Source: Methanothermobacter sp. MT-2
Lineage (GTDB): Archaea; Methanobacteriota; Methanobacteria; Methanobacteriales; DSM-23052
Direction: 5' to 3'
NCBI GenBank assembly: GCA_003584625.1
Contig: AP017647.1
Location: 1,350,603 to 1,414,602 of the forward strand
Length of the DNA: 64,000 nucleotides
The notes under the pieces were generated by a model. That model saw only the letters and a program-made list of their open reading frames with translations, was not told where the DNA came from and did no database searches. The position numbers and the translations under genes were made by a program. Each line of letters opens with the position of its first letter. Within the stretch, counting starts at the first letter, position 1. Below are positions 47,626 through 59,536 of this stretch, in pieces.

Positions 47626-48882
47626 ATGAACATCACAGAAAAAATACTAGCCAAAGCCGCGGGAAAAAAAGAAGTAAAAACAGGCGAAATCATCGAAGCC
47701 AAAGTCGACCTCGCAATGACACACGACGGCACAAGCCCACCCACCATAAAAACCTTCCAAAAAATAGCCGAAAAAACAGGACAAAAAAAAGTCTGGGATC
47801 CAAAAAAGATAGTCATAGTCTACGACCACAACATACCACCAAACAATATCGGAGCAGCCCAATTCCAAAAAGTAACACGAAAATTCGCAAAAGAACAAAA
47901 AATAGAAAAGATTTTCAAACACGGAGAAGGCATATGCCACCAGGTGCTCCCAGAAAAAGGATTCATAAAACCAGGAACAGTCATCATAGGAGCAGACTCA
48001 CACACTTGCACCTACGGGGCATTCGGAGCATTCGCCACGGGAATGGGAGCAACAGACATGGCCATGATATTCGCAACCGGTCGAACATGGCTCAGAATCC
48101 CAGAATCGATAAAAATAGAAGTAGAAGGCAGATTCAAAGAACATGTAACAGCCAAAGACCTCATACTGCACATCATAGGGACACTAGGAGTCGACGGGGC
48201 AACCTACAAATCAGTTGAATTCACGGGAGAAACCATAAAAAAACTTGACGTCCCAGACAGGATGACCATCTGCAACATGACAGTAGAAATGGGAGCAAAA
48301 AACGGGATAATAGAACCCAACAAAGCAACCTTAGAATACCTCAAAAAAAGATCCCAGACAAAATTCCAAATATACACTCCAGACCCAGACCACAACTACA
48401 ATGAAGAATTTTATTTCAATATAGACGATCTCAAACCACAGATAGCCTGCCCACATTCAGTTGACAACGTAAAAGACGCTGAAAAACTCATAGGAAAGCA
48501 CATAGATGAAGCATTCCTAGGTTCATGCACAAACGGAAGATTCAAAGATCTTAAAATAGCAGCAGAGATCCTAAAAGACAAAAAAGTACACGAAGACGTG
48601 AGGATGATAATAGTCCCAGCATCCTCCAACATTTACATTAGAGCCATCAAAGAAGGCCTCATAAAAACATTCCTAGATGCAGGTGCAATAATATGCAATC
48701 CAGGCTGCGGCCCATGCCTCGGAGCTCACATGGGCGTACTAGGACCTGGAGAAGTTTGCATATCCACAAGCAACCGAAACTTCCAAGGACGCATGGGAGA
48801 CCCCAAATCAAAAATCTACCTCGCAAATCCGGCGATAGTGGCCCAATCAGCCATCAAAGGCGAAATATCCATACCAGAATAA
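47626..48882 (+). CDS. aksD: Homoaconitase large subunit AksD
   Basis: A 418-residue LeuC/aconitase-type subunit: MTHDGTSPP, GICHQVLPEKGF, GADSHTCTYGAFGAFATGMG, and the 4Fe-4S cysteines in GADSHTC and NPGCGPC, with SCTNGR. It isomerises homocitrate homologues after AksA in coenzyme B synthesis, together with a small subunit (AksE) that is not in this window. Nine bases separate it from aksA. Relatives act on isopropylmalate; the position next to aksA argues for AksD. Confidence 0.9.
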   Translation: MNITEKILAKAAGKKEVKTGEIIEAKVDLAMTHDGTSPPTIKTFQKIAEKTGQKKVWDPKKIVIVYDHNIPPNNIGAAQFQKVTRKFAKEQKIEKIFKHGEGICHQVLPEKGFIKPGTVIIGADSHTCTYGAFGAFATGMGATDMAMIFATGRTWLRIPESIKIEVEGRFKEHVTAKDLILHIIGTLGVDGATYKSVEFTGETIKKLDVPDRMTICNMTVEMGAKNGIIEPNKATLEYLKKRSQTKFQIYTPDPDHNYNEEFYFNIDDLKPQIACPHSVDNVKDAEKLIGKHIDEAFLGSCTNGRFKDLKIAAEILKDKKVHEDVRMIIVPASSNIYIRAIKEGLIKTFLDAGAIICNPGCGPCLGAHMGVLGPGEVCISTSNRNFQGRMGDPKSKIYLANPAIVAQSAIKGEISIPE

Positions 48883-48895
48883 AAGGGGATGTGGA

Positions 48896-49435
48896 ATGGA
48901 TATAGATATCGTGGAAGAAATCCAAAGACTTGAAAGGATAATAGGCCCGCTTTCAAACACCCAGAAGATACTATTAGCAACTGACGGTTCAATCACAAGA
49001 ATACTCGACGTACTCTTTGGAAAAGTGAAAATAAGAACCTTAGTCCAAGAATTCAGGGAAGCCAATGAAAAAATCGCCGATAAACTTGACATAGCCATTG
49101 GAGAGAAAATAAACTATAGGATAGTTTTAATCGGTAACAAGGAGCCGCTGATACACGCAATATCATACATACCCCTTGCAAGATTAGACAATGATTTCAA
49201 AGAAGATCTGATAAGAGCAGACATACCAATCGGGAAAATACTCCGCAAACATAACATTGAATCAAGAAGAGAAGTGGAAAAAATAGACATTGAAGAACCC
49301 ACCAGTGAACTCAAAAAAATATTCCAGACAGATTCATTAATGTTAACACGCACATACAACATCATACACAAGGATAAAATCTTGATAAGGATAAAAGAAA
49401 CATTCCCCATCACATACTTCACAGGAGAATACTAA
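48896..49435 (+). CDS. Chorismate pyruvate-lyase-like protein (DUF98)
   Basis: A 179-residue protein with LLATDGSITRILDVLFGKV near residue 27, IGNKEPLIHAISYIPLARL near 80 and RTYNIIHKDKILIRIKETFPI at the end, characteristic of the DUF98/chorismate lyase family. In methanogens the family is linked to 4-hydroxybenzoate formation for methanopterin synthesis. The start follows ggggatgtgg, 13 bases behind aksD, so it is likely in that operon. Confidence 0.8.
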   Translation: MDIDIVEEIQRLERIIGPLSNTQKILLATDGSITRILDVLFGKVKIRTLVQEFREANEKIADKLDIAIGEKINYRIVLIGNKEPLIHAISYIPLARLDNDFKEDLIRADIPIGKILRKHNIESRREVEKIDIEEPTSELKKIFQTDSLMLTRTYNIIHKDKILIRIKETFPITYFTGEY

Positions 49436-49451
49436 AATTGAGGTCTATGAC

Positions 49452-50438
49452 ATGGGTGTTAAACTCAAGGATATAATATACTCCTCAAAGATAAAAATCG
49501 AGGATCTGAATGGGCGCATCCTAGCCATCGACGCCCCAAACACCATATACCAATTCCTCTCCAGTATAAGGCAAAAGGATGGAACACCCCTAATGGACAA
49601 AAAGGGAAGAATAACATCCCACCTCAGCGGCATACTATACAGAACCGCGGCCATAATAGAAAAGGGCATAAAAGTGGTCTATGTCTTCGATGGAAAAAGT
49701 CCAGAATTTAAACGTGAAACAGTCACCAAACGAAAATCTATAAGAATCGAAGCCGAAAAGAAATGGAAAGAAGCTCTCAGGGAAGGGGAGGTCGAAGAGG
49801 CTAGAAAATATGCTATAAGATCCGCCAGACTATCCTCTGATATAATATCAAGTTCAAAGGAGCTTCTAGACTTAATGGGCGTGCCATTCGTTAACGCCCC
49901 AGAAGAAGGCGAAGCCCAAGCATCTTACCTCGTCCAGAAGGGTGATGCATGGGCAGTCGCCTCCCAAGACTATGACTGCCTCCTATTCGGAGCCCCAAGG
50001 ATAGTCAGAAACCTCGCCATAACCCTAAAAGCACACGAACTAGAACTCCTAGAATTAGATGTTATCCTAAAAAGGTTGGAGATTACGAGAGAACAACTAG
50101 TTGACATGGCATTACTCGTAGGCACAGACTTCAACAGGGGCATAAAAGGGATAGGCCCAAAAAAAGCCTTCAAACTTATAAAGGAAAAGGGCAACATCCA
50201 TAATGTATTAAAAGATTTAGGTGAAGAACTAGACGAAGACCCAGATACCCTAAGGAAAATCTTCCTCAAACCCCAGGTTACAGATGATTACAAGCTTTCA
50301 TGGAGAAAACCCGACAAGGATGGTATAATAGAATTCCTCTGCCATGAACATGGGTTTTCAAAGGAAAGAGTGGAAACTGCCATAAAAAAGATGCAAGTTG
50401 AAACTTCTATCCAGAAAAGTTTGACAGACTGGTTCTGA
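49452..50438 (+). CDS. fen: Flap endonuclease FEN1
   Basis: A 328-residue nuclease: MGVKLKDII start, IDAPNTIYQFLSSIRQ, VYVFDGKSPEFKRET, PEEGEAQASYL, DYDCLLFGAPR, GTDFNRGIKGIGPKKAFKLIK, and the PCNA-binding tail QKSLTDWF. It cuts 5' flaps in Okazaki fragment maturation and repair. Length is normal. Its end overlaps the end of the convergent helicase gene by 32 bases. Confidence 0.97.
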   Translation: MGVKLKDIIYSSKIKIEDLNGRILAIDAPNTIYQFLSSIRQKDGTPLMDKKGRITSHLSGILYRTAAIIEKGIKVVYVFDGKSPEFKRETVTKRKSIRIEAEKKWKEALREGEVEEARKYAIRSARLSSDIISSSKELLDLMGVPFVNAPEEGEAQASYLVQKGDAWAVASQDYDCLLFGAPRIVRNLAITLKAHELELLELDVILKRLEITREQLVDMALLVGTDFNRGIKGIGPKKAFKLIKEKGNIHNVLKDLGEELDEDPDTLRKIFLKPQVTDDYKLSWRKPDKDGIIEFLCHEHGFSKERVETAIKKMQVETSIQKSLTDWF

Positions 50439-52380
50439 TAGACTCCTCAACCAGCCTATAATAGAAACCCTTTCTATGAGAATAATCAATAAGCCTACTA
50501 TAGGATGGGTGCGCCTTTAAAGTCTCGGAATCTCCTATTATTATAAGCTTTCTCCTAGCCCTTGTAAGTGAAACATTAAGGCGCCTTAGATCGCTGAGAA
50601 ACCCTATCCTACCCTGTTTATTGCTCCTTACCATTGATATTATTATAATCTCCTTTTCACGTCCCTGATAGCCATCAACAGTATTAACCTCAACCCTAGC
50701 ATGGGACGATATAAGATCTACTTGATCATCATAAGGCGTTATAATACCTATATCAGAAGGGTTAACACCCCTCTTAATAAATAAATTGGATATTATAATA
50801 GCAAGATCAGCCTCTAATTGATTCTGGAGTGAAGGCGACCCCCTAACTCTTCTCTCGAACTTTACTCCAATATCGGCGGTGTCTATGAATATCAGAGGCT
50901 TTTCAGGGTCTAAAAGTTCTCTTCCAAGTTTCCATTCACAATCTGTATCATTCACAAGGTCTTTTATTGTGAAATTTTCCAGGCCAAGCGCTGCTTTTAT
51001 TTTACCATCATAAAATTCCATGTTTGGGAATTCCATCAACTCTGGGTTCATACGATACTGGATATCTAACATGTATGCCTTATATGGGTACAATCTTATC
51101 AATTCCTCAAATAGAGTTTTCTCTAATTCTAGGGCATCCTGATTCAAGATTGTTGGGGGTAACTGTTTATGGTCACCTGCCAGGACAAACCTCCCCCCAC
51201 GGGAAAGTGGGATGAGAATACTTGGTATTGTGGCCTGTGAAGCCTCATCAACTATCACAAAATCGAATCTGATATCATCGAGGTGTTCTAGGGCTGCTGA
51301 TGAATTAGTTGAAAGTATTACAGGAGTTTTAGCCAGGATCTTTGCTACTATGCTATTTTCTATATCATCTATCTTCTCGTATAATTCATCTATTTTCTTG
51401 TTGGTTTTTATCCATTTTGCCATGGATATCATGACATTCGGTGATATTCCCCTAATACCTTTCCTTTTCATGGCATTTGCCACTATTTGCCTGTCACTCA
51501 AACCTCTTCTGAAGGATGGTGTGGGTTTATGGTATTTTTCCCTTTCATCTATCAATTCTTGGATGTTTTCTTCTAGTTCAGGTATTTTTTTATAATCTGG
51601 ATGATTTTCCACTTTATATGCTAGGGTCTTTTCAAGGTTTCTTTTTGAAACTCTTTGCGGGTGCCCAAGCCTTACACATTCTACTCTTCCATCTAATCCT
51701 TCTAGGATATTATCTACTGCAGCATTACTTTCTGCAGTTACAAGCAATTTCCTGCCTTTTTTAACTTCTTGTATTATAAGTTCAAGTAGGGTTCTTGTTT
51801 TACCAGTGCCGAATGGACCGTGAATCAAGAAAAAGTCTTCAGATGCCATGGCTCTTGATATTGCTTCTCTTTGGGAATGGTTAAGGTCTTTGTCTTCCGG
51901 TTCAAATTCCACTTTTTCTGTTTTGTTTGTGGGGCTTCTTTTTCCTAGGAGGAATTCTAATACCTGGTGGGTGTTTTTGTTGAGTTTTTTCAGGTTATCT
52001 TCCATCCGCTGGAATGTGATATCATTGGCATATAAGTCGATTCTAACATTTTTTAAAGCCCATCTTGGCACCTTTTCCATGGCAACAGTTATAAATCTGC
52101 TGCCCTTCTGGGCTACAGTTGCTGTAAGATCGCTTCTAAGGGGGTTGCCCCTACTTATAAGTACAAGGTCTCCCACGCTTATCTCGGTTTCGATAGGTTT
52201 TTTCCTACCATACTTAACAAGGATGAATCCAAGTTCCCTGCCAAGAATTTTCCCATTAAGGTTATTAATAGCCCTACCTATCTTCTCACGCTTCAAGGCG
52301 GATAAATGTCTTATCTCGGCCATCATAGCCTCTATCTCCGCCTTCCTCTCCATCTCAACAAGTTCTAATAGTCTTTCCAC
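50407..52380 (-). CDS. SF1 helicase of the Dna2/UPF1/IGHMBP2 type
   Basis: A 657-residue protein: N-terminal RNA/DNA-binding part, Walker A GPFGTGKTRTLLELI (about 193), VDEASQATIPSIL, GDHKQLPPTIL, LDIQYRMNPELMEFPN, VNTVDGYQGREKEIIIISMVRS and LNVSLTRARRKLIIIGD. The SF1B Upf1-like order is complete. A role with FEN1 in flap processing is suggested by the abutting gene but not proven. It is third in the ahcY-DUF2119-helicase order. Confidence 0.92.
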   Translation of the reverse strand: MERLLELVEMERKAEIEAMMAEIRHLSALKREKIGRAINNLNGKILGRELGFILVKYGRKKPIETEISVGDLVLISRGNPLRSDLTATVAQKGSRFITVAMEKVPRWALKNVRIDLYANDITFQRMEDNLKKLNKNTHQVLEFLLGKRSPTNKTEKVEFEPEDKDLNHSQREAISRAMASEDFFLIHGPFGTGKTRTLLELIIQEVKKGRKLLVTAESNAAVDNILEGLDGRVECVRLGHPQRVSKRNLEKTLAYKVENHPDYKKIPELEENIQELIDEREKYHKPTPSFRRGLSDRQIVANAMKRKGIRGISPNVMISMAKWIKTNKKIDELYEKIDDIENSIVAKILAKTPVILSTNSSAALEHLDDIRFDFVIVDEASQATIPSILIPLSRGGRFVLAGDHKQLPPTILNQDALELEKTLFEELIRLYPYKAYMLDIQYRMNPELMEFPNMEFYDGKIKAALGLENFTIKDLVNDTDCEWKLGRELLDPEKPLIFIDTADIGVKFERRVRGSPSLQNQLEADLAIIISNLFIKRGVNPSDIGIITPYDDQVDLISSHARVEVNTVDGYQGREKEIIIISMVRSNKQGRIGFLSDLRRLNVSLTRARRKLIIIGDSETLKAHPSYSRLIDYSHRKGFYYRLVEESIRTSLSNFSG

Positions 52381-52411
52381 GTATTTTTTGATTTTGATTT
52401 ATGGGTCCCTC

Positions 52412-53020
52412 CTAGAATGGTGGATAATCACCGAAGAATTCTCTGGCATATCTTCTGGCAATTTCAACTTGTCTGGGATACTTTCTTCCAAGTTTTTCCT
52501 CCAATTCTGGACGATCTTCTATTGACGCTATAACCCTCAGAATACTAGCATAGGTCTTGAAGGCCTTCCCATTTAGAATGCATGGCATTTCAAGGGTGAT
52601 GCAAACATCCCACCGTTTAAACAGGCTAGTTCTTATATGTGGAGATACTGAGCCTATAAGAACACCATTTTCCATTTCGATAAGGGGTGGGACTCCAATC
52701 TTCTTTTTACGTTCAGGGTCTATGAGGCGTTCATAATTTTGATCCTTGTAACAGTGCGCCTCCACATAAATCGATGGCTTATAATATTCTATTAATGAGA
52801 GGATCTCTTTTCCCTGTCTTGTATTATAATATGATCTTTTTAGGGTGCTGAGATAAGTTGTGGAATTGCAGTTATAGATTATAAGCTCGCCACTTTTCAC
52901 ATCTTCAAAATTTATCATTTTAAGGGCTTTTATCGTTGTAAGACCTTCCCTTCCATGCAAACCCCCTATGAACAATCTTCTTGGCTTATCACCCTTTTTT
53001 ATTAACCTGAAGAAACTCAT
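52412..53020 (-). CDS. DUF2119-type methanogen protein
   Basis: About 202 residues with [18 protein letters not shown] near the start, [19 protein letters not shown] and [14 protein letters not shown]. The GG-H-E arrangement is reminiscent of succinylglutamate desuccinylase-like zinc carboxypeptidases, but I cannot confirm a metal site. Known to me as a methanogen-restricted family of unknown function. ATG at 53,020 after caggaaggaac overlaps the ahcY stop by 4 bases, so it is coupled to SAH hydrolase. Confidence 0.75.
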   Translation of the reverse strand: MSFFRLIKKGDKPRRLFIGGLHGREGLTTIKALKMINFEDVKSGELIIYNCNSTTYLSTLKRSYYNTRQGKEILSLIEYYKPSIYVEAHCYKDQNYERLIDPERKKKIGVPPLIEMENGVLIGSVSPHIRTSLFKRWDVCITLEMPCILNGKAFKTYASILRVIASIEDRPELEEKLGRKYPRQVEIARRYAREFFGDYPPF

Positions 53021-54270
53021 GTTCCTTCCTGCCAATTACTCAAATATTCCACTTGCCTGGGTGTTAATTCATCTATCTCTATGTCCATGGATTTCAATTT
53101 CAACTTCGCAACCTTTAAATCGATCTCATCAGGAGACCTATAAACTCCAGGTTCATACTCTTGGCTTAAAAGGTGAGCTGCAGAAAGTGCTTGTAATGAA
53201 AAGCTCATGTCCATTATCTCAGCAGGGTGGCCTTGACCCCTGCTAGAAGCTAAATTAACAAGCCTGCCCTCTGCAAGAAGATATAATCTTCTACCATCAC
53301 CTAATGTGAACTCTTCAATATCCTCCCTGATAATCCTATTTTCGACTGAAAGCTTTAAAAGATCATCGCGGCTTATCTCGACATTGAAATGCCCTGCATT
53401 GGCCATTACACACCCATCCTTCATCTTTTTAAAATCTTCTAGCGAGACAACATCAATGTTTCCAGTGGCTGTTATGAGCATGTCAGCATATTTAACAGCC
53501 TCATTTACCTTCATAACCCTGAAACCGTCCATACGAGCTTCAAGAGCCCTTATAGGATCCACCTCGGTTATGATTACATTGGCCCCGAGACCTTCAGCTC
53601 TCATAGCGATTCCACGACCACACCATCCATAACCACAAATAACAACGGTTTTGCCAGCTATTAACATGTTAGTTGTGCCCATTATGGAATCAACTGTTGA
53701 CTGGCCAGTACCATACCTGTTATCAAAGAGATATTTTGTATATGCGTCATTTACAGCCATGACAGGGAATCCTAGCGCTCCGTCCTCTGCCATTGCCCTT
53801 AGACGATTTATACCAGTGGTGGTCTCTTCACATGCACCTCTTATTTTATCTAATAGTTCCTGTCTTTCCCTGTGTACTAGGAATATCATGTCTGCCCCGT
53901 CATCGATAAGGATGTCTGGTTCATGGTCGAGTACGCGATGAATGTTCTCATAATATTCTTGTTTTGTTTCACCACGCCAACCATAAATGTTAAGGCCGAA
54001 GGATGCTCCTGCTGCCGCGGCATCATCTTGGGTAGAGAGGGGGTTGCAGCCTGTCATCGCGACTTCAGCCCCTCCGGCCATTAATGTTAATCCTAGGTTG
54101 ATTGTCTTCGGTTCTAGGTGTAAACATGAAGCTATAGTAATATCCTTGAAGGGTTTGTTTTCTTTGAATTCTTTTTTTATGTGTTCTAGGACTGGCATGT
54201 GCCTTTGAACCCATTCTATTTTCTCTTTCCCTTTTGGGGCTAGTGAAATATCCTTTACATTATATGGCAT
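53017..54270 (-). CDS. ahcY: S-adenosylhomocysteine (or S-inosylhomocysteine) hydrolase
   Basis: A 417-residue enzyme: [70 protein letters not shown]-binding [19 protein letters not shown], and the C-terminal [13 protein letters not shown]. It recycles the product of SAM-dependent methylation. In Methanocaldococcus the homologue acts on S-inosylhomocysteine after deamination, so the true substrate here is open. First gene of the operon with DUF2119 and the helicase. Confidence 0.93.
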   Translation of the reverse strand: MPYNVKDISLAPKGKEKIEWVQRHMPVLEHIKKEFKENKPFKDITIASCLHLEPKTINLGLTLMAGGAEVAMTGCNPLSTQDDAAAAGASFGLNIYGWRGETKQEYYENIHRVLDHEPDILIDDGADMIFLVHRERQELLDKIRGACEETTTGINRLRAMAEDGALGFPVMAVNDAYTKYLFDNRYGTGQSTVDSIMGTTNMLIAGKTVVICGYGWCGRGIAMRAEGLGANVIITEVDPIRALEARMDGFRVMKVNEAVKYADMLITATGNIDVVSLEDFKKMKDGCVMANAGHFNVEISRDDLLKLSVENRIIREDIEEFTLGDGRRLYLLAEGRLVNLASSRGQGHPAEIMDMSFSLQALSAAHLLSQEYEPGVYRSPDEIDLKVAKLKLKSMDIEIDELTPRQVEYLSNWQEGT

Positions 54271-54316
54271 GAAAAATCCTCTCCAAAAAAATTAAAAGAT
54301 GTGAAGTTTTAGTGGC

Positions 54317-56509
<2,193 letters not shown>

Positions 56510-56555
56510 TTATTTCACCTTATTAATTATATTATTTTTTTTATTTATTAAGGGG

Positions 56556-56587
56556 GTTACCATGATATTTTAGTAAATTTTGGTAAC
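56556..56587. promoter_or_regulatory. 7-bp inverted repeat in the cdc48 leader
   Basis: gttacca (56,556-56,562) and tggtaac (56,581-56,587) are perfect inverted arms 18 bases apart, lying near and just downstream of the predicted start site of cdc48. A possible second protein-binding site or mRNA hairpin. Confidence 0.35.
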
Positions 56588-56602
56588 TATAATACAAATG
56601 TA

Positions 56603-56646
56603 GTTTATCATATATAAAGGTTTCGGTAAATTTATATATGATAAAC
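56603..56646. promoter_or_regulatory. Perfect 16-bp inverted repeat over the cdc48 promoter
   Basis: gtttatcatatataaa at 56,603-56,618 is mirrored exactly by tttatatatgataaac at 56,631-56,646, with a 12-base centre. Each arm includes a TATA-like box, and on the cdc48 strand the inner one is about 95 bases before the ATG. Binding of a dimeric regulator here would block TBP. Heat-shock control of cdc48 is known in other archaea. Confidence 0.6.
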
Positions 56647-56688
56647 TTGAATTTATGAAATCCACCCTAGAAAATTATTATCACAACC

Positions 56689-57993
56689 TTATCTTATAAC
56701 CGCGCCAAAACCCTCAAACAGACCTTTAACCTTCTCATAAACCTCAGAATCAAAAACCTCAAACCTAAAAGTTATACTAACCATCCCCGAAGGTATCTGA
56801 TCACCCCTATAAACATCAACCACACTAGCTTTTATCACACCATCCAAACCCTCAATAACACCCCTTATAACCTCAGGATCACAACCCTCAGGAAACATAG
56901 CCGAAATATCATAACTACGCCTAGGAAGATTCTCAACCTTCCAACTCCAAACCTCCTCCCTACTCAAAACCCTAATATTCGAAACCTTCAACTTAACAAG
57001 CCTCTTACCAACCCTCAAAACAGCAAAATCAGGATCAACAGACTCCAAAACCCCAACATGAACATTACCAGAATAAATATGCTTAACACCCACCTCTCTA
57101 CCCACAGCCCCCTTCAAAACATCCAACTCCCTATTCAAAGCAAATATAGCCTTATCAGACCTCCCAAGAGAAGCCTCAACATCATCAAGACCCTTAGCAG
57201 CGAAACTCATACACCTAACAAACTCATCCTTCTCCCCACGCCTCAAAAGATCACCCAAACCCTCAACAGTCTCAATAAACCTCTCACGCACACCCTCACC
57301 AAACCTATTATAAACTTGAATAGAATAAGCAAGATAAGGATTCTGAGAAACTATCCGAGCAATAGTATCCAACATAAGATTATAAATAGGACTCGCAAAC
57401 TTCCTAGACTCCCTAACATCCACCCCCAAATCCCTAATAGTCGAAGCAATACTAATATAAGCAAAATGCGTAAGCACCTGAACAACACTCATCATCCTAT
57501 CATGCTTACTAGGAGAAGTAACCAAGACTCTAGCACCCTTACCCCTCAGAAAATCAACAACCCTCCTAAACCACTTAGATCGCTTACTAGGAGTTAAAAC
57601 CACAACCTGCCCAGCAAGCGAACGCACCCTAGGACCAAACATAGGATGCATAGGAATAACATCAACACCATCAGGAGCAAACTCCTCCATCAAACGAGCC
57701 GGCTCCTCCTTCACAGAAGTCACATCAACAAGCAAAGAACCCCTACGCATCATAGGAGCAACCTCCCTAATCACACTAGGAGTGCTCTCAATAGGCACAG
57801 AAATTATAACAACATCAGAAGCCCTCGCAGCCTCAACATTATCAGGACAATACTCCACACCAAGCTCCCTCGCAGCACCCTCACCAACAAACCTATCCCT
57901 ACCAGTTATAATCACCTTAAAACCTTCATCCTTCAAGAAACCAGCGATCCACCTTCCAAGACCCCGCGTACCACCAATAACCGCAACAATCAT
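56689..57993 (-). CDS. tyrA: Prephenate dehydrogenase with extra C-terminal domain
   Basis: A 434-residue protein. The NAD(P)-binding start VIGGTRGLGRWIAGFLKDEG, TSVKEEPARLMEE, HPMFGPRVRSLAGQ and the helical dimer domain fit prephenate dehydrogenase (tyrosine synthesis). Residues from about 300 form an added domain (HVGVLESVDPDFAVLRVGKR) and an ACT-like end (VSITFRFEVFDSEVYEKV), perhaps for feedback control by tyrosine. The coding strand is G/T-rich and the protein is rich in Val, Gly and Arg, unlike the A/C-rich coding strands around it. Confidence 0.85.
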   Translation of the reverse strand: MIVAVIGGTRGLGRWIAGFLKDEGFKVIITGRDRFVGEGAARELGVEYCPDNVEAARASDVVIISVPIESTPSVIREVAPMMRRGSLLVDVTSVKEEPARLMEEFAPDGVDVIPMHPMFGPRVRSLAGQVVVLTPSKRSKWFRRVVDFLRGKGARVLVTSPSKHDRMMSVVQVLTHFAYISIASTIRDLGVDVRESRKFASPIYNLMLDTIARIVSQNPYLAYSIQVYNRFGEGVRERFIETVEGLGDLLRRGEKDEFVRCMSFAAKGLDDVEASLGRSDKAIFALNRELDVLKGAVGREVGVKHIYSGNVHVGVLESVDPDFAVLRVGKRLVKLKVSNIRVLSREEVWSWKVENLPRRSYDISAMFPEGCDPEVIRGVIEGLDGVIKASVVDVYRGDQIPSGMVSITFRFEVFDSEVYEKVKGLFEGFGAVIR

Positions 57994-57994
57994 A

Positions 57995-58366
57995 CTATCC
58001 TACCTGTCTACTCTTTCCCAATTGAGATGCTCTAACAGCCAAAAAACCTCCCAAACCACCAAGACAAAACGCCAAGAAACACGTCAAAACAAAACCAACA
58101 ACAAAACTAAACATATCAAACCCAAGCATACTACCTATCCAATATGGCATCTCAGGCCCCATTATCATATTATAAACGAATAAAATAATCGCAAGGATTA
58201 AACCTGCAAAAGCACCCACACTAGAACTCCTATCCTCTAACCTAGTCAAATAAGTGGAGATAAAACCCGTGAAGACAAATACAAAAACTCCACCAAAAAA
58301 TAAAAACAGGACAATCCCAAAGATTATACCAATAAACGTTGCTGTTCCACTTTCATAATCACCCAT
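57995..58366 (-). CDS. Small polytopic membrane protein (DUF5518-like)
   Basis: A 123-residue protein with four hydrophobic segments rich in Phe, Gly and Val, and Glu/Arg-containing loops (TYLTRLEDRSSSVGAFAGL). The layout resembles the small DUF5518-type membrane proteins common in Methanobacteriales. Its stop is one base before the tyrA start, so the two are co-transcribed. ggaggatgtg before the ATG supports the start. Function unknown. Confidence 0.6.
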   Translation of the reverse strand: MGDYESGTATFIGIIFGIVLFLFFGGVFVFVFTGFISTYLTRLEDRSSSVGAFAGLILAIILFVYNMIMGPEMPYWIGSMLGFDMFSFVVGFVLTCFLAFCLGGLGGFLAVRASQLGKSRQVG

Positions 58367-58462
58367 TCCAACACATCCTCCCTAAACTAATATATTCACA
58401 ATTAAACCTAGTTAATAATAACTCTTTATTATAAATGATCTTTCTATGGTATGGAGATAAAC

Positions 58463-59518
58463 ATGAGAATAATCCAAGAAAACCAAAAAAAAGGGATCAT
58501 AGAACTAATCCCTGAAACCCTCGACGACCTCTGGCACCTATCACACATAATAGAAAAAGGAGACCTCCTATCATCCCAGACCACCAGGAGAATACAAGAC
58601 ACCAGCGGCGAAAAGATAAGAAGTGACAGAGGAATAAAAAAAACATTCTACCTCGGAATCCGAGTAGAAACAGTGAAATTCCACAGATACACAGGCAAAC
58701 TAAGAGCAACCGGAACCATAGAAAAAGGCCCAGAAGACCTAATACCACTAGGCTCACACCACACACTAGAAATCAAACTAAACACACCACTAAAAATAAA
58801 AAAAGAAACCTGGTCCAAATGGGCCCTGAGAAGACTAAAAGACGCTATAAAATCATCAAAAAGATTATATGCTATCATACTAGCAATAGAAGACGACACG
58901 GCCGAAATAGGCCTTATAAGACAATATGGTATAGATTACTACGGTCCAATCATCGGCAACATCCCAGGCAAAAGAATACAAACAAAAGACAGACGAAAAA
59001 AAGTCATCCAATTCTACGAAAAAATAATAGAAGCCATAAAAAACCTGAAAGAAATAGAACTAATCGTCATAGCCGGCCCAGGATTCACAAAAACAGACTT
59101 CCACTCCTACCTAAAAGAAAAACACCCAAAACTAGCCAAAATATCCATAATAGAAAGCACCGGGACAGGCGGCCGAGTAGGAATACAAGAAGTCCTAAGA
59201 AAAGGAACAATCGAAAAAGCAGCCACAGAAAACAGAATAGCAAAAGAAACCAGAGCCGTCAACGAAATCCTAGAAGAAATAGCAAAATCCTCAGACTTAA
59301 TAGCCTACGGCAAAAAAGAAGTCACAGAAGCAGCAAACATGGGCGCAATAAAAAAACTACTAATACTAGACAAACTCGTAAACGAAACGGAAAAACTACT
59401 AGACCTAGTCGAAAACACCGGCGGCCAAATAATACTAATAAGCAGCGAACACGAAGGAGGCAAACAACTAGAATCACTCGGAGGAATAGCAGCCACCCTA
59501 AGATTCAAAATACACTAA
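58463..59518 (+). CDS. pelA: Pelota (mRNA surveillance factor)
   Basis: A 351-residue eRF1-like protein lacking the GGQ loop: N-domain KKGIIELIPETLDDLWHLSH with KTFYLGIRVETVKFHRY, central AIEDDTAEIGLIRQYGI, IVIAGPGFTK, and C-domain IAYGKKEVTEAANMGAI. It rescues stalled ribosomes together with aEF1A and ABCE1. The ATG at 58,463 follows ggagataaac, so four upstream codons are dropped. Coding DNA is strongly A-rich. Confidence 0.95.
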   Translation: MRIIQENQKKGIIELIPETLDDLWHLSHIIEKGDLLSSQTTRRIQDTSGEKIRSDRGIKKTFYLGIRVETVKFHRYTGKLRATGTIEKGPEDLIPLGSHHTLEIKLNTPLKIKKETWSKWALRRLKDAIKSSKRLYAIILAIEDDTAEIGLIRQYGIDYYGPIIGNIPGKRIQTKDRRKKVIQFYEKIIEAIKNLKEIELIVIAGPGFTKTDFHSYLKEKHPKLAKISIIESTGTGGRVGIQEVLRKGTIEKAATENRIAKETRAVNEILEEIAKSSDLIAYGKKEVTEAANMGAIKKLLILDKLVNETEKLLDLVENTGGQIILISSEHEGGKQLESLGGIAATLRFKIH

Positions 59519-59536
59519 AATAATAGGGTGCATAAA

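Noticed and set aside
47616-48218. 200-codon plus-strand frame inside aksD
   Set aside because: Lys/Arg/His/Ser-rich out-of-frame reading of an A/C-rich gene; aksD itself is unmistakable.
57058-57597. 179-codon plus-strand frame inside tyrA
   Set aside because: Asn/Pro/Thr/Leu-rich product is the shadow of the G/T-rich tyrA coding strand; the minus-strand frame is a clear dehydrogenase.
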